DNA from: Acidobacteriaceae bacterium
GTDB lineage: Bacteria > Acidobacteriota > Terriglobia > Terriglobales > Acidobacteriaceae
Length of the DNA: 64,000 bases
Assembly: GCA_027449965.1 (NCBI GenBank)
Contig: DAIDKP010000013.1
Location: forward strand, 1 to 64,000
Reading direction: 5' to 3'
Shown here: positions 36,504 through 45,630 of the stretch, piece after piece
How positions within the stretch are numbered: the first letter of the stretch is position 1
How the letters are laid out: each line of letters begins with the position of its first letter
The notes under the pieces: generated by a model
The model's database searches: none
What the model saw: the letters and a program-made list of their open reading frames with translations, nothing else
Told to the model about the DNA's origin: nothing
Program-made: the position numbers and the translations under genes

Positions 36504-37430
36504 TCAGTGGCGGATGTGGAAGTTGTAGGCGACGCCGAAGGAGACGATGGGGTAGGTGTGGAGCGGCTGGACGTCGTTCTGGTAGCTGGCAACCTGAGCG
36601 GCGAGGTTGGACTGCACGGTGGGGTCGGTGGCGACGTTGACGCAGTTCTGACCCTGGGCGTCGCAGACTTCGCCGGTGAGGTTGATGGCGACGGTGGGGT
36701 TCTGGATGAAGGCTACGCCGATATCGAAGGGGAAGGTCCAGTGGCGTCCGGAAGCGGGGAAGAGATTGCCGACGCCTGCGGTGAGGGTGGGCGCGACCGA
36801 GCCGTTGCCGAAGCCGAAGGTTCCGAGGCCGGTGACGGCATTGGTGCCGGAGGCGGAGTAGTAGGTGGTGTTGTTGAGCGTGAAGCTGGTGCCGGCGGCA
36901 GCGACAAAGACAGCGGTTGCCTTGTTCTGGTTATAGAAGAGCACGCCAGGGCTGATGCGGAGCCAGTTGTGGAAGGGATAGACGTCGATGGCCGCGCCGG
37001 CAGTGGCAAGATTCAACTGGGCGTTGACGTTGAAGCCGTTGGTGTTGATGTTGTTGATGGAGTAGTTGAGGAAGCTGCCGGTGCCGCGCAGGTCAAGGTA
37101 GCGGTTGAGGTTGACGGCGGCAAGAAAGCCGATGCCAAGCGGGGAGACGCCCGCGCCCAGCGAGACGCGCGAGAGAGGCCTGGATTGATTGCGCCGGAGT
37201 TTGGGCGCGGTGGACAGCGTGCTGGTGCCGGGCTGGGCTTGCGTCATGGCTTGGGACTGGGCCTTGGTCCGGGGCTGCGCCGGGGCATACGGATTGGGGT
37301 TGGTCATGGTCTGGGCCGGGGCCGCGACGGGTGCGGTGAGGGCCAGGAGAGCCAGCGCGAGCAGCAGTAGAGGCGTGAGCGTGTGGCAGCAGCGCATGGA
37401 GCCAGTGTGTGCGAGACGAGCGTAAACCAA
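36504..37430 (-). CDS. Secreted beta-rich (outer-membrane barrel-like) protein
   Basis: 308 residues. Signal peptide at residues 12-40 ('LLLLALALLALTAPVAAPA'), then a Gln/Pro/Thr-rich linker (41-80), then alternating strands with aromatic girdles ('YSINNINTNGFNV', 'WTFPFDIGVAFI') and a C-terminal 'VAYNFHIRH'. Likely an outer-membrane barrel of unknown role. I start at TTG 37430 because GGAGGA lies 5 nt upstream; ATG 37397 would shorten the n-region by 11 residues and has no ribosome site. Confidence 0.7.
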   Translation of the reverse strand: MVYARLAHTGSMRCCHTLTPLLLLALALLALTAPVAAPAQTMTNPNPYAPAQPRTKAQSQAMTQAQPGTSTLSTAPKLRRNQSRPLSRVSLGAGVSPLGIGFLAAVNLNRYLDLRGTGSFLNYSINNINTNGFNVNAQLNLATAGAAIDVYPFHNWLRISPGVLFYNQNKATAVFVAAAGTSFTLNNTTYYSASGTNAVTGLGTFGFGNGSVAPTLTAGVGNLFPASGRHWTFPFDIGVAFIQNPTVAINLTGEVCDAQGQNCVNVATDPTVQSNLAAQVASYQNDVQPLHTYPIVSFGVAYNFHIRH

Positions 37431-37596
37431 GGCAGTCCTCCGAGAAGGGTAGATTGTGATTCATCGGCAGAGGGGAGAAACCAGATATTGTTGCGAAGGC
37501 CTGAGACTGTTGCAGGGGCCAAAGCGGATGTGAATGCCGAATTTGTTGCGAATGCTTGAATCAACGTAGCATCGGTTGGAATCGAGTGCGCAAAGA

Positions 37597-38706
37597 ATGT
37601 TTCAAAATAAGTCAGTGGAATCCGGAGAGGCAAGAGGGAGCGCGGGTTTGACCAGATTGGGAAGTGACGAGGCGGTGTTGCGGCGTCGTCTGCGGGAGTG
37701 GTACACGGGCCATCGTCGCAGCCTGCCGTGGCGGGAGACGAGCGATCCGTATGCGATCTGGGTGTCGGAGATTCTGTTGCAGCAGACGCGTGTGGCGACG
37801 GTGATCGAGCGGTATGGGGAGTTTCTGGAGCGATTTCCGACGGTATGCGCGCTGGCCGAGGCGACCGAGGCCGAGGTGCTGACGGCGTGGAGTGGGCTGG
37901 GCTATTATCGGCGGGCGCGGATGCTGCATCGGGCTGCGCGGGAGGTTTGCGCGCGGCATGGGGGCGTGGTGCCGGGCAGCGCTGCGGCGCTGCGTGAGCT
38001 GCCAGGAATTGGGCGGTATACGGCGGCGGCGATTGCCAGTATTGCGTTTGGCGAGGCGGTGGCGGCGGTGGATGGGAATGTGGAGCGGGTGGTGTTGCGG
38101 CTGGCTGGGGCTGGGTTGAGCACGGCGTCGGAAGTTGGCAGGCGGGCGCAGGCGGAAGCAGATCGCCTGCTGGACTGCGCGGCGCCGGGAGAGTGGAACC
38201 AGGCGATGATGGAGCTGGGCGCGACGGTGTGCCTGCCGCGGGGGCCGCGCTGTGAGGCTTGTCCGTGGGTGGAGGTGTGCCGGACGCGCGGTGAGCATCC
38301 GGTGAGAAAGCGCGCGGCGATGCGCGCCGAGGCGCTGAGCCTTGCGTGGGTGGTGCGGCGAAGACCGACGCGAGAGCCGGTGGAGCGCGTGTGGCTGGTG
38401 CAGAGGGATGAGCGGGAAAGCGTGATGCCGTTGATGTGGGAGCTGCCGGAGACGGATGGCGCGAGTGGCGAGCCGGTGTTGCGGCTGCGACACGCGATCA
38501 TGCAGGTGAACTATGAGGTGGCAATCTTCGCTGTGGAAGCGACGGCGATGGCAAGACGAAGCAGGCAGCGACGCGAGCAGTGGGTGACGGCCGAAGAGGC
38601 AGGCCGGATGCCGCTGACCGGGCTGACGCGGAAGGTGATGCAGCGGCTGGGCTGGCTGCCTGCGGGTGGCGGTCGGCGAGCGAAGCCGGATGGCGTCCCA
38701 CGATGA
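37597..38706 (+). CDS. mutY: A/G-specific adenine glycosylase
   Basis: 369 residues. Removes adenine opposite 8-oxoguanine. Catalytic glutamate in 'WVSEILLQQTRVATV', HhH motif 'LPGIGRYTAAAIA', catalytic aspartate in 'VDGNVERV', and the iron-sulfur loop CxxxxxxCxxCxxxxxC ('CLPRGPRCEACPWVEVC'). The C-terminal NUDIX-like 8-oxoG-reading domain is present (residues 245-360). ATG 37597 is favoured over TTG 37576; neither has a strong Shine-Dalgarno site. The gene overlaps or abuts the next one. Confidence 0.94.
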   Translation: MFQNKSVESGEARGSAGLTRLGSDEAVLRRRLREWYTGHRRSLPWRETSDPYAIWVSEILLQQTRVATVIERYGEFLERFPTVCALAEATEAEVLTAWSGLGYYRRARMLHRAAREVCARHGGVVPGSAAALRELPGIGRYTAAAIASIAFGEAVAAVDGNVERVVLRLAGAGLSTASEVGRRAQAEADRLLDCAAPGEWNQAMMELGATVCLPRGPRCEACPWVEVCRTRGEHPVRKRAAMRAEALSLAWVVRRRPTREPVERVWLVQRDERESVMPLMWELPETDGASGEPVLRLRHAIMQVNYEVAIFAVEATAMARRSRQRREQWVTAEEAGRMPLTGLTRKVMQRLGWLPAGGGRRAKPDGVPR

Positions 38707-38753
38707 GCGAAAACTTCTGGAATAATAAGGGAAACCATCCCAGAGGAGCCAAC

Positions 38754-39722
38754 GTGTCTGTCAAAGAGTTTTTGAAGCACCACTATCGTCACTTCAATGC
38801 GGCGTCGCTGATCGATGCGGCCGAGGGGTATGTGAAGCTGCTGGAGTCGGGCGGGAAGATGTTCCTGACGATGGGCGGAGCGATGAGCACGGCGGAGCTG
38901 GGGCTGTCGCTGGCGGAGATGATTCGGCAGGGCAAGGTCCATGCGATTACCTGCACGGGCGCGAATCTGGAAGAGGATGTCTTCAACCTGGTGGCGCATG
39001 ACTTCTATGAGCGTGTGCCGAACTATCGCGACCTGACGCCAGACGATGAGCAGAAGCTGCTGGACCGGCACATGAATCGGGTGACGGATACGTGCATTCC
39101 GGAGATGGAAGCGATGCGGCGGATTGAGGCCGTGGTGCTGAAGGAGTGGATGCGTGCGGATGCGGCGGGCGAGCGACTGTTTCCGCATCAGTTCATGTAT
39201 CGGATTCTGTTGAGTGGGGAGCTGAGGGGTTCGTATCAGATTGACCCGAAGAACAGCTGGCTGCTGGCGGCGGCGGAGCGGAATCTACCGATGTTTGTTC
39301 CGGGGTGGGAGGATTCGACGCTGGGCAATATGTATGCCGGGCACTGCATTGCCGGGGATGTGAAGAACGTGCATACGGTGCGGACGGGCATTGAGTACAT
39401 GATGGAGCTGGCGGAGTTTTATACGAAGACGACCGCCGAAACACCGCTTGGATTTTTCCAGATTGCAGGCGGGATTGCCGGAGATTTTCCGATCTGCGTG
39501 GTGCCGATGCTGCATCAGGATCTGCAGCGGGAGCATGTGCCGCTGTGGGCGTATTTCTGCCAGATTTCCGACTCGACGACGAGCTATGGGTCGTATTCCG
39601 GCGCGGTGCCGAACGAGAAGATTACGTGGGGCAAGCTGGGGATCGATACGCCGAAGTACATCATCGAGTCAGACGCGACGATCGTGGCGCCGCTGATCTT
39701 TGCGTGGGTTCTGGGCTGGTGA
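38754..39722 (+). CDS. Deoxyhypusine-synthase-like enzyme
   Basis: 322 residues. Member of the deoxyhypusine synthase fold (NAD-dependent, spermidine-cleaving). Motifs: 'MFLTMGGAMSTAELG', 'ITCTGANLEEDVFNLV', 'GWEDSTLGNMYAGHC', 'ISDSTTSYGSYSGA' and the active-site lysine in 'ITWGKLG'. Bacteria lack eIF5A, so the usual protein substrate is absent; bacterial members are thought to make homospermidine or modify something unknown. I start at GTG 38754 with AGAGGAG 5 nt upstream; ATG 38703, which overlaps the mutY stop, would add 17 residues. Co-transcribed with mutY. Confidence 0.9.
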   Translation: MSVKEFLKHHYRHFNAASLIDAAEGYVKLLESGGKMFLTMGGAMSTAELGLSLAEMIRQGKVHAITCTGANLEEDVFNLVAHDFYERVPNYRDLTPDDEQKLLDRHMNRVTDTCIPEMEAMRRIEAVVLKEWMRADAAGERLFPHQFMYRILLSGELRGSYQIDPKNSWLLAAAERNLPMFVPGWEDSTLGNMYAGHCIAGDVKNVHTVRTGIEYMMELAEFYTKTTAETPLGFFQIAGGIAGDFPICVVPMLHQDLQREHVPLWAYFCQISDSTTSYGSYSGAVPNEKITWGKLGIDTPKYIIESDATIVAPLIFAWVLGW

Positions 39723-39753
39723 AACGGCGGGCACGGCGGGCGAAAAAACGCCT

Positions 39754-39781
39754 TTGCGAAAAGTCGGATTCGCATTACAAT
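39754..39781 (+). promoter_or_regulatory. Putative promoter of the Oar-like receptor gene
   Basis: -35 TTGCGA (39754-39759), 16-nt spacer, -10 TACAAT (39776-39781). This predicts an approximately 230-nt leader before the receptor gene, containing a GGCC-GAATTTCT-GGCC hairpin near 39820-39835. Confidence 0.45.
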
Positions 39782-40017
39782 CAGATTAGCTTGCAGACAG
39801 ATTTTGACGGATAAATGGCCGAATTTCTGGCCGTCAGGGCGAAATTCTCTGAATCTTCATCATCCTTTTCAGAGGGATCTCTATCCTGAAATCAATCACA
39901 TTCGCCGACTCAATTTTTCTGGCGGAAGACTCATTTTGTCCCAATCGAGCGCAGCTCATGCGCCTGTTCTGAATTTTCCCCCTTAGCCGTTTTGGATTTG
40001 TAGTTTATGAGGAGACT

Positions 40018-43000
40018 ATGACAGCGAAGTTCTGTTTGACGATGAGGTGCGCCTTGATTGTCCTGCTGGCCCTGGTGGCAGCGATGGGCATGAGGGCGGT
40101 GGCGCAGACTACACTGGGCGCGATTAACGGCACGGTAGAGGACGTGAGCGGCGCGGTGGTTGGAGGAGCGACGATCACGGTGACGAACGTGGCAACGAGC
40201 GTGACGCGCACGGTGAAGAGCCAGAACAATGGCTACTATCAGATTTTGAACCTGCCGGTCGGCACCTATCAGATGACGGTGGAGCACGATGGATTTGACA
40301 AGACGATCCAGGAGCGCGTGCGGGTGCAGGAGGCCAGCGCTACGACGGTGAACCCGGCGCTGAAGGTGGGCAAAGCGGTCGAGGTTGTGACGGTGACGGC
40401 GAATCCGATGCTGAATGCGACGGATGCGACGAACGGATATACGCTGGACAAGGCGCAGATTGCCGAGACGCCGCTGGCGACGGGGAGCTTTACGCAGCTT
40501 GCGATTTTGTCGCCGGGCGTGAATGCGGAGTTTCTGAGCGGCATCGGGGCGAATGCGGGATTGGGGAATCAGCCGATCTGGGCGAATGGTCAGCGCGATA
40601 CGTCGAACACGTTTCAGGTGGACGGCGTGGACGTGACGAACCTGTTCAATGGCAAGAGTTCGAGCCAGGATGTTTCGCAGCGGTACAACTTCAACATCGG
40701 CCAAGGTTCGACGGTGGGTGGAGCGATTCAGAACGGGGCCTCGGTGTATGGTTCGAACGGCAACGGAATGCCGACGCCGCCGCCGGATTTTCTGCAGGAA
40801 TTGCGCGTGAACACATCGCAGTACGATTCGCAGCAGGGAGCGACGAGCGGAGCGCAGATTGACGCCAATACGCAGTCGGGAACGAATGCGTATCACGGAT
40901 CGGCGTGGGGTACGCGCGCGACGAATGCGATGAATGCGGCGCCGTTTTTCTTCAAGCAGGCAAATTTGATTTCTCCGACGTCGTTTCCGTCTTCGATTGT
41001 GAATCCGCAGCTGCACAAGGATTATGTGGGCGGGACGGTTGGCGGGCCGATTCTTCGTAACCGGCTATTCTTCTTCCTGGGCTATCAGCAGATGCATACT
41101 GCGGACCAATCGACGGGATTGTCGCAGACGATTGTGCCGTATGGGCTGACGGATGATCGCTCGAATGCAGGCTTGCTGAGCGCGTTGAACTCGTACTACA
41201 CGGCGAGCGGACAGAACACGGTTTCGTCGGTGACGGTGGACCCGATTGTGGATGCGCTGTTCAATGCCAAGCTGCCGAATGGCCAGTACCTGATTCCTTC
41301 GGCGCAGAATACGGACCCGAATCTGGTGGCATCGTTTACGCCGAACGTGACGCTGATTGGCAGCACACTGTTCAACTCCAAGCAGGCGACGGTGGCGATG
41401 GATTACAACATCACGCCGAATGACCAGCTTTCGGCCAAGTACTACTATCAGCTTGATCCGTACCTGTCTCCGTATGGAGTTTCGACGGCAGGCGGATTTC
41501 CGCAGAAAGAAGACTCTGGCTCGCAGGTGGCTGCGCTGACCAACAGCATGACGATTGGCCCGCGGCTGAACTGGGTGCAGACGCTGGGCTTTGCGCGCAT
41601 CAAGGTGTACAGCAACTTTAACCAGCAGGTGACAAGCGCGAACGGACCGACGTTCGGGATTGGTTTTCCCAACTCGGTGGGCTTGCCGGGAATGACCTTC
41701 AGCAAGTTTGCGGTGAACAACAGCCAGTCTTCGATGACGGCGGGTCCGGCGAGCGCGTTTGTGGATGACGGGTATTTTCAGAACCGCCTGAACCCTTCGT
41801 CGAGCCTGATTTATACGATTGGCCAGCATACCCTGATCGTCGGCGGCGGCTACAGCTATACGCAGTTGAACATTCGCAATCTGCGCAGCGGCATTGGCGA
41901 GTTGACGACGAAGGATTTTCCCGGCCTGCTGGCGGGCAATGTTTCGAAGTCGAACTATTTTGACTCGATCAGCGCGCAGGGGCAGAACCTGGCGAACCGC
42001 TACTATCGGACGAATGAAGCGGACGGTTATGTGCAGGACAAGTTCCAGGCGACGAGCAATCTGAGCCTGACGGCGGGTGTGCGCTATGACTACCACGGCG
42101 CGTTCACGGAAAAGTATGGCAACATCTTCAACTTTGACCCGACGCGCTATAACGTGAACGGCAGCACGGTGACCAACGGCGCAAGCGCATCGGGCACGAG
42201 CACGGGCTTTACGGTGAACAACGCCGGATTCATTGTGGCGGGGAACAACAAATACTTTCCGACGGCTGGCGTGAGCAACTCGACGCAGACGGGTCGACAG
42301 TGGGGCATTTCGCCGCGTGTGGGGTTTGCGTGGTCGCCGAAGCGGGATGAAGGCAAGGTAGTGATCTCGGGCGGCGCGGGCATCTATTACGATCGTGGCG
42401 AGTTGTTCAGCTATCTTTCGCAGCCTGCGGGTGGCTCGATTGGCGGACCGTTTGGCGTGACGGAAGCGCCGCCGCTGTCGAACTACTACACAGGAAGCGG
42501 ATCGTTTGAGAATCCGCTGCAGGGTGTGGTGATTACGCCGCCGAATGCGAATCCGCAGTTTTTCAATACGCAGTTGCAGCAGATTCTGACTTCCAACCTG
42601 CAGAACTGCACGGCGCAGAACAATCAGGCGACGTTTGGCAGCGGGTGCGTATCTCCATTCAGTTTTGGCGCGTATGCACGCGACAACAAGCTGCCGTATA
42701 CGACGAACTTTTCGCTGAAGTTCCAGTGGCAGGCGTCGGCGGACTTTGCGTTTTCGATTGGCTACACGGGCAATCGCGGATTCCATGGCGTGGTGCCGAT
42801 TCCATTTAACCAGCCGACGATTGCGACGCCGTCGAAGCCGGTCAACGGCGAGAAGTACAGCTATGGGTATCAGGTGCTGAATGCGTCGGCTCCGCCGGTG
42901 GATGCGTATGGCGATCTGGCTCCGATTTCGACCGAGCCGTGGGATGGCTATGACGGCGGCAACGTGGATTTCCGCACGCCGTATGTGGGCTACAGCCCGA

Positions 43001-44001
43001 ATGCCGCGCTGTTCAAGGCGGCGGGAACTTCGGCGTATGACGGTCTGGAGACGCATCTGGAAAAGCGGCTCTCGCATCACTATCAGGCGGGCATCAGCTA
43101 TACGTTCAGCCGGTCGCACGACGAGCAAAGCGACATCGGTTTGTTCTTTACGGGCAGCAATCCGAACAACCTGCGCAGTTCCTATGCGCTGTCGGATTTT
43201 GACCGGACGAACGTGTTTACGATGAACTTCCTGATTGAGTTGCCGAACCTGGTGAAGAGCCATTCGTGGCTCTCGTATGTGACGAACGACTGGAGGCTGT
43301 CGGGCATTACGACGCTGCAAAGCGGCGAGCCGTACAGCTTGTATGAGTTCTATGGCGCGGTGGCGAGCCTGTACTACGGCAATTTTCCGACGCTGCTGAA
43401 CCCGGTGCTGGGCATCAAGAATCCATCGAATCCGCGCAGTGCGCTGACGGGCCACAGCGGCGCATTCCGTCAGGGAACGAACTATATTCCGGCGATTGAT
43501 CCAAGCCAGATCGCGATCAATTACATTACGCCGGGACAAGAGGGTGTTCCGACCTGTACAAACAACGAGCCGTGCGACTTCTATGAGACGGATTATGCGC
43601 CGGGCAACCAGCGCAACATCTTCCGGCAGGCATTCCAGAAGCGCGCCGACGTCTCGTTGCGGAAGGACTTCCACATCAAGCAGTCGATCATTGCGCAGTA
43701 CGAGTTCAATGTGTACAACGTGACGAACACGACGAGCCTGGATATCCCGCAGGATCAGACGCAGATCGGTCAGGCATTTGTGGGCGGCACGGCGAACTAT
43801 GGACAGGTGACTGCGCCGATCAACACCAACTTCAACAGCCCGACGATTCAGAATGTGGTGAACCAGCTTTATGTTTCACCGGCTTTGAGTGCGACGGGCA
43901 CGGGACGGAATACGGTGGTCTCCGGTTCGCCGTTTGGATCGGTGACGGGAACGATCGGCAGCGCGCGCATTATTGATATGGGATTGCATCTGAACTTCTG
44001 A
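40018..44001 (+). CDS. Oar-like TonB-dependent-receptor-type outer-membrane protein
   Basis: 1,327 residues. Signal peptide at residues 1-30 ('LIVLLALVAAMGMRAVAQ'). Residues 32-115 form a carboxypeptidase-regulatory-like beta-sandwich ('GTVEDVSGAVVGGATITVTN', 'GYYQILNLPVGTYQMTVEHDGF'). A plug-like region follows (residues 130-260, 'FQVDGVDVTNLFNG'), then a large 22-strand-type barrel ending in 'IIDMGLHLNF' with a C-terminal Phe. Acidobacteria carry many such proteins, probably importing or binding plant-derived glycans; the substrate here is unknown. AGGAG lies 3-4 nt before the ATG. A terminator follows. The very long open frame on the other strand is a shadow. Confidence 0.92.
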   Translation: MTAKFCLTMRCALIVLLALVAAMGMRAVAQTTLGAINGTVEDVSGAVVGGATITVTNVATSVTRTVKSQNNGYYQILNLPVGTYQMTVEHDGFDKTIQERVRVQEASATTVNPALKVGKAVEVVTVTANPMLNATDATNGYTLDKAQIAETPLATGSFTQLAILSPGVNAEFLSGIGANAGLGNQPIWANGQRDTSNTFQVDGVDVTNLFNGKSSSQDVSQRYNFNIGQGSTVGGAIQNGASVYGSNGNGMPTPPPDFLQELRVNTSQYDSQQGATSGAQIDANTQSGTNAYHGSAWGTRATNAMNAAPFFFKQANLISPTSFPSSIVNPQLHKDYVGGTVGGPILRNRLFFFLGYQQMHTADQSTGLSQTIVPYGLTDDRSNAGLLSALNSYYTASGQNTVSSVTVDPIVDALFNAKLPNGQYLIPSAQNTDPNLVASFTPNVTLIGSTLFNSKQATVAMDYNITPNDQLSAKYYYQLDPYLSPYGVSTAGGFPQKEDSGSQVAALTNSMTIGPRLNWVQTLGFARIKVYSNFNQQVTSANGPTFGIGFPNSVGLPGMTFSKFAVNNSQSSMTAGPASAFVDDGYFQNRLNPSSSLIYTIGQHTLIVGGGYSYTQLNIRNLRSGIGELTTKDFPGLLAGNVSKSNYFDSISAQGQNLANRYYRTNEADGYVQDKFQATSNLSLTAGVRYDYHGAFTEKYGNIFNFDPTRYNVNGSTVTNGASASGTSTGFTVNNAGFIVAGNNKYFPTAGVSNSTQTGRQWGISPRVGFAWSPKRDEGKVVISGGAGIYYDRGELFSYLSQPAGGSIGGPFGVTEAPPLSNYYTGSGSFENPLQGVVITPPNANPQFFNTQLQQILTSNLQNCTAQNNQATFGSGCVSPFSFGAYARDNKLPYTTNFSLKFQWQASADFAFSIGYTGNRGFHGVVPIPFNQPTIATPSKPVNGEKYSYGYQVLNASAPPVDAYGDLAPISTEPWDGYDGGNVDFRTPYVGYSPNAALFKAAGTSAYDGLETHLEKRLSHHYQAGISYTFSRSHDEQSDIGLFFTGSNPNNLRSSYALSDFDRTNVFTMNFLIELPNLVKSHSWLSYVTNDWRLSGITTLQSGEPYSLYEFYGAVASLYYGNFPTLLNPVLGIKNPSNPRSALTGHSGAFRQGTNYIPAIDPSQIAINYITPGQEGVPTCTNNEPCDFYETDYAPGNQRNIFRQAFQKRADVSLRKDFHIKQSIIAQYEFNVYNVTNTTSLDIPQDQTQIGQAFVGGTANYGQVTAPINTNFNSPTIQNVVNQLYVSPALSATGTGRNTVVSGSPFGSVTGTIGSARIIDMGLHLNF

Positions 44002-44023
44002 TGGCACTTCCGAGGGCAAGCGG

Positions 44024-44047
44024 AACGGGGCTGGGGACAGCCCCGTT
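44024..44047 (+). terminator. Intrinsic terminator after the Oar-like gene
   Basis: AACGGGGCTG-GGGA-CAGCCCCGTT, perfect 10-bp stem with a tetraloop, followed by TTCTGTTTCTG. 22 bp past the stop. Confidence 0.85.
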
Positions 44048-44246
44048 TCTGTTTCTGAACTGGAATCTCTCGACCCGCTTGGCGCGAGCCTGATAGGCTA
44101 TGGAAAGCGCTGATCTTCGTATGAAAATCGGAGTTTCCTGTCGGGTTTTAGCCAACAAGGCATGCGAACGAACGAGGGTCTGGCGCGGGTTGCGCAACAG
44201 CCGGCGAAGAAGGCTGAAATTCTGATGAGCACGTGGAAGGATTTTT

Positions 44247-44957
44247 GTGGATTCACAGACAAGACATGCACTGAAACAAGACAAGTTTGTGCTGGCGACG
44301 CAGGAGAGCGTGAGCTGGGTGACGAAGAATCGCGCGGCGCTGCTGCGGTATTCGATTCCGGCGGTGATACTGGTTGCGCTGGCCATTGCTGCGGGAGTGA
44401 TCTATCAGCAGCGATCGAGCGCGGCTGAGACGGCGCTGGGTCAGGCGATCGATGCGTATAGCGCTCCGCTGGCTCAGCCGGGAATGCCGGCAGAGGCAGG
44501 AGTCTATGCCAATGCCTCGGATCGCGCTCGTGCGGCCCAGAAGATGTTTCAGCAGATCGTGGACCAGTACAAGGCGCTGCCGGAGGCTTCGAAAGCGCAC
44601 TATTTTCTGGGCCTGACAGATGAAGAGTTGGGCAACAATGCCGCAGCCGAGAGCGAGTTGAAGCAGGCGGCGGGCGCGTGGGACAGCAATCTGGCCAGCC
44701 TGGCCAACTTTGCTTTGGCGGGGCTGTACCACCAGACCGGTCGCGATGCGCAGGCGGTTGCGGTCTATCAGCAACTGAGCGCGGGCAAGGGAACGACGGC
44801 AGTACCGGCGTTCAACGCGGAACTGGCACTGGCGGACCTCTACAATGCGGAGGGGAAGAAGGATCAGGCGAAGGCGCTTTGGGCCAAGGTGAAGGATGGC
44901 GACAAGGACGGCGCTGCGGGAGCGATTGCCGCGCAGAGGTTGCCGGCGCAGAACTGA
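44247..44957 (+). CDS. TPR membrane protein (YfgM-like)
   Basis: 236 residues. One membrane helix at residues 33-52 ('YSIPAVILVALAIAAGVIY'), then a periplasmic helical region with tetratricopeptide pairs ('AHYFLGLTDEELGNNAAAE', 'FALAGLYHQTGRDAQAVAVY', 'ALADLYNAEGKKDQAKALW'). Architecture matches YfgM, an accessory of the Sec translocon and periplasmic chaperones. The start is GTG with AAGGA 5 nt upstream. Same direction as the ECF sigma genes that follow. Confidence 0.8.
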   Translation: MDSQTRHALKQDKFVLATQESVSWVTKNRAALLRYSIPAVILVALAIAAGVIYQQRSSAAETALGQAIDAYSAPLAQPGMPAEAGVYANASDRARAAQKMFQQIVDQYKALPEASKAHYFLGLTDEELGNNAAAESELKQAAGAWDSNLASLANFALAGLYHQTGRDAQAVAVYQQLSAGKGTTAVPAFNAELALADLYNAEGKKDQAKALWAKVKDGDKDGAAGAIAAQRLPAQN

Positions 44958-45048
44958 ATGGACGAGGAAAACGGATCAAAGCCAGCCCGCAGATGAGCGG
45001 GCTGTGCTGTTTTTGAGCGAAAGACAGGCAGGTTGCGTCCAGTGTGTG

Positions 45049-45630
45049 ATGAGCACTGCGACTGTAGCGATGCCGGGAATGCCGGATCGGATGAAGGGGA
45101 CAAAGCGAGAAGCGACGGCGGCTGCGGATGCGACGGTGGAAGAGCTGGTGATGGCTTATTCCGGGGCGATGTATCGTGTGGCGAACTCCGTGCTGCGAAA
45201 TGCGGCAGAGGCGGAGGATGCGGTGCAGGAGGCGTTTCTGCGCGTGCTGAAGAAGCGCGAGCAACTGGCCGAGATTCGCGATGCGCGCGTATGGCTGGTG
45301 CGGATTGTGTGGAATATTGTGCTGGACCGCAAACGGCGCATGAAGACTCGACCGGAGAACGAAGATATTGCGGATTTTGAGCGGATTCTGACGGCGGAAG
45401 GACTGAGCGCCGAAGAACTGGCGGTATCGGCGCAGCGACATGCGAGGATGTTGCGCTGGTTGGACGAGTTGCCGACCAAGGAGCGCGAGGTGATGATGCT
45501 CTCCGCGCTGGATGAGCTGAACAGTGTGGAGATTGCCGCGGTGCTTCAGACGACGGAATCGGCGGTGCGCTCAAGGCTGTTTCGCGCGCGTGGGCTGATG
45601 GCGGAAAAGATGGGGCGAGGTTTGCGATGA
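45049..45630 (+). CDS. ECF-type RNA polymerase sigma factor
   Basis: 193 residues. Region 2 at about residues 32-95 ('MYRVANSVLRNAAEAEDAVQEAFLRVLKK', 'DARVWLVRIVWNIVLDRKRR'), linker, and region 4 at 130-190 ('LPTKEREVMMLSALDELNSVEIAAVL', 'TESAVRSRLFRARGLM'). These are typical of small extracytoplasmic-function sigma factors. The start is uncertain: ATG 45049 has no strong ribosome site. It overlaps the next gene by ATGA, the usual sign of a sigma/anti-sigma pair. Confidence 0.9.
   Translation: MSTATVAMPGMPDRMKGTKREATAAADATVEELVMAYSGAMYRVANSVLRNAAEAEDAVQEAFLRVLKKREQLAEIRDARVWLVRIVWNIVLDRKRRMKTRPENEDIADFERILTAEGLSAEELAVSAQRHARMLRWLDELPTKEREVMMLSALDELNSVEIAAVLQTTESAVRSRLFRARGLMAEKMGRGLR

Noticed and set aside
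34862..36592. 576-residue minus-strand frame opposite the M20 peptidase
   Set aside because: Ser/Pro/Arg-rich shadow of the M20 gene and of the start of lpxC; no domain.
41065..43674. 869-residue minus-strand open frame
   Set aside because: Lies wholly inside the Oar-like receptor gene and has the Arg/His composition of a shadow frame.
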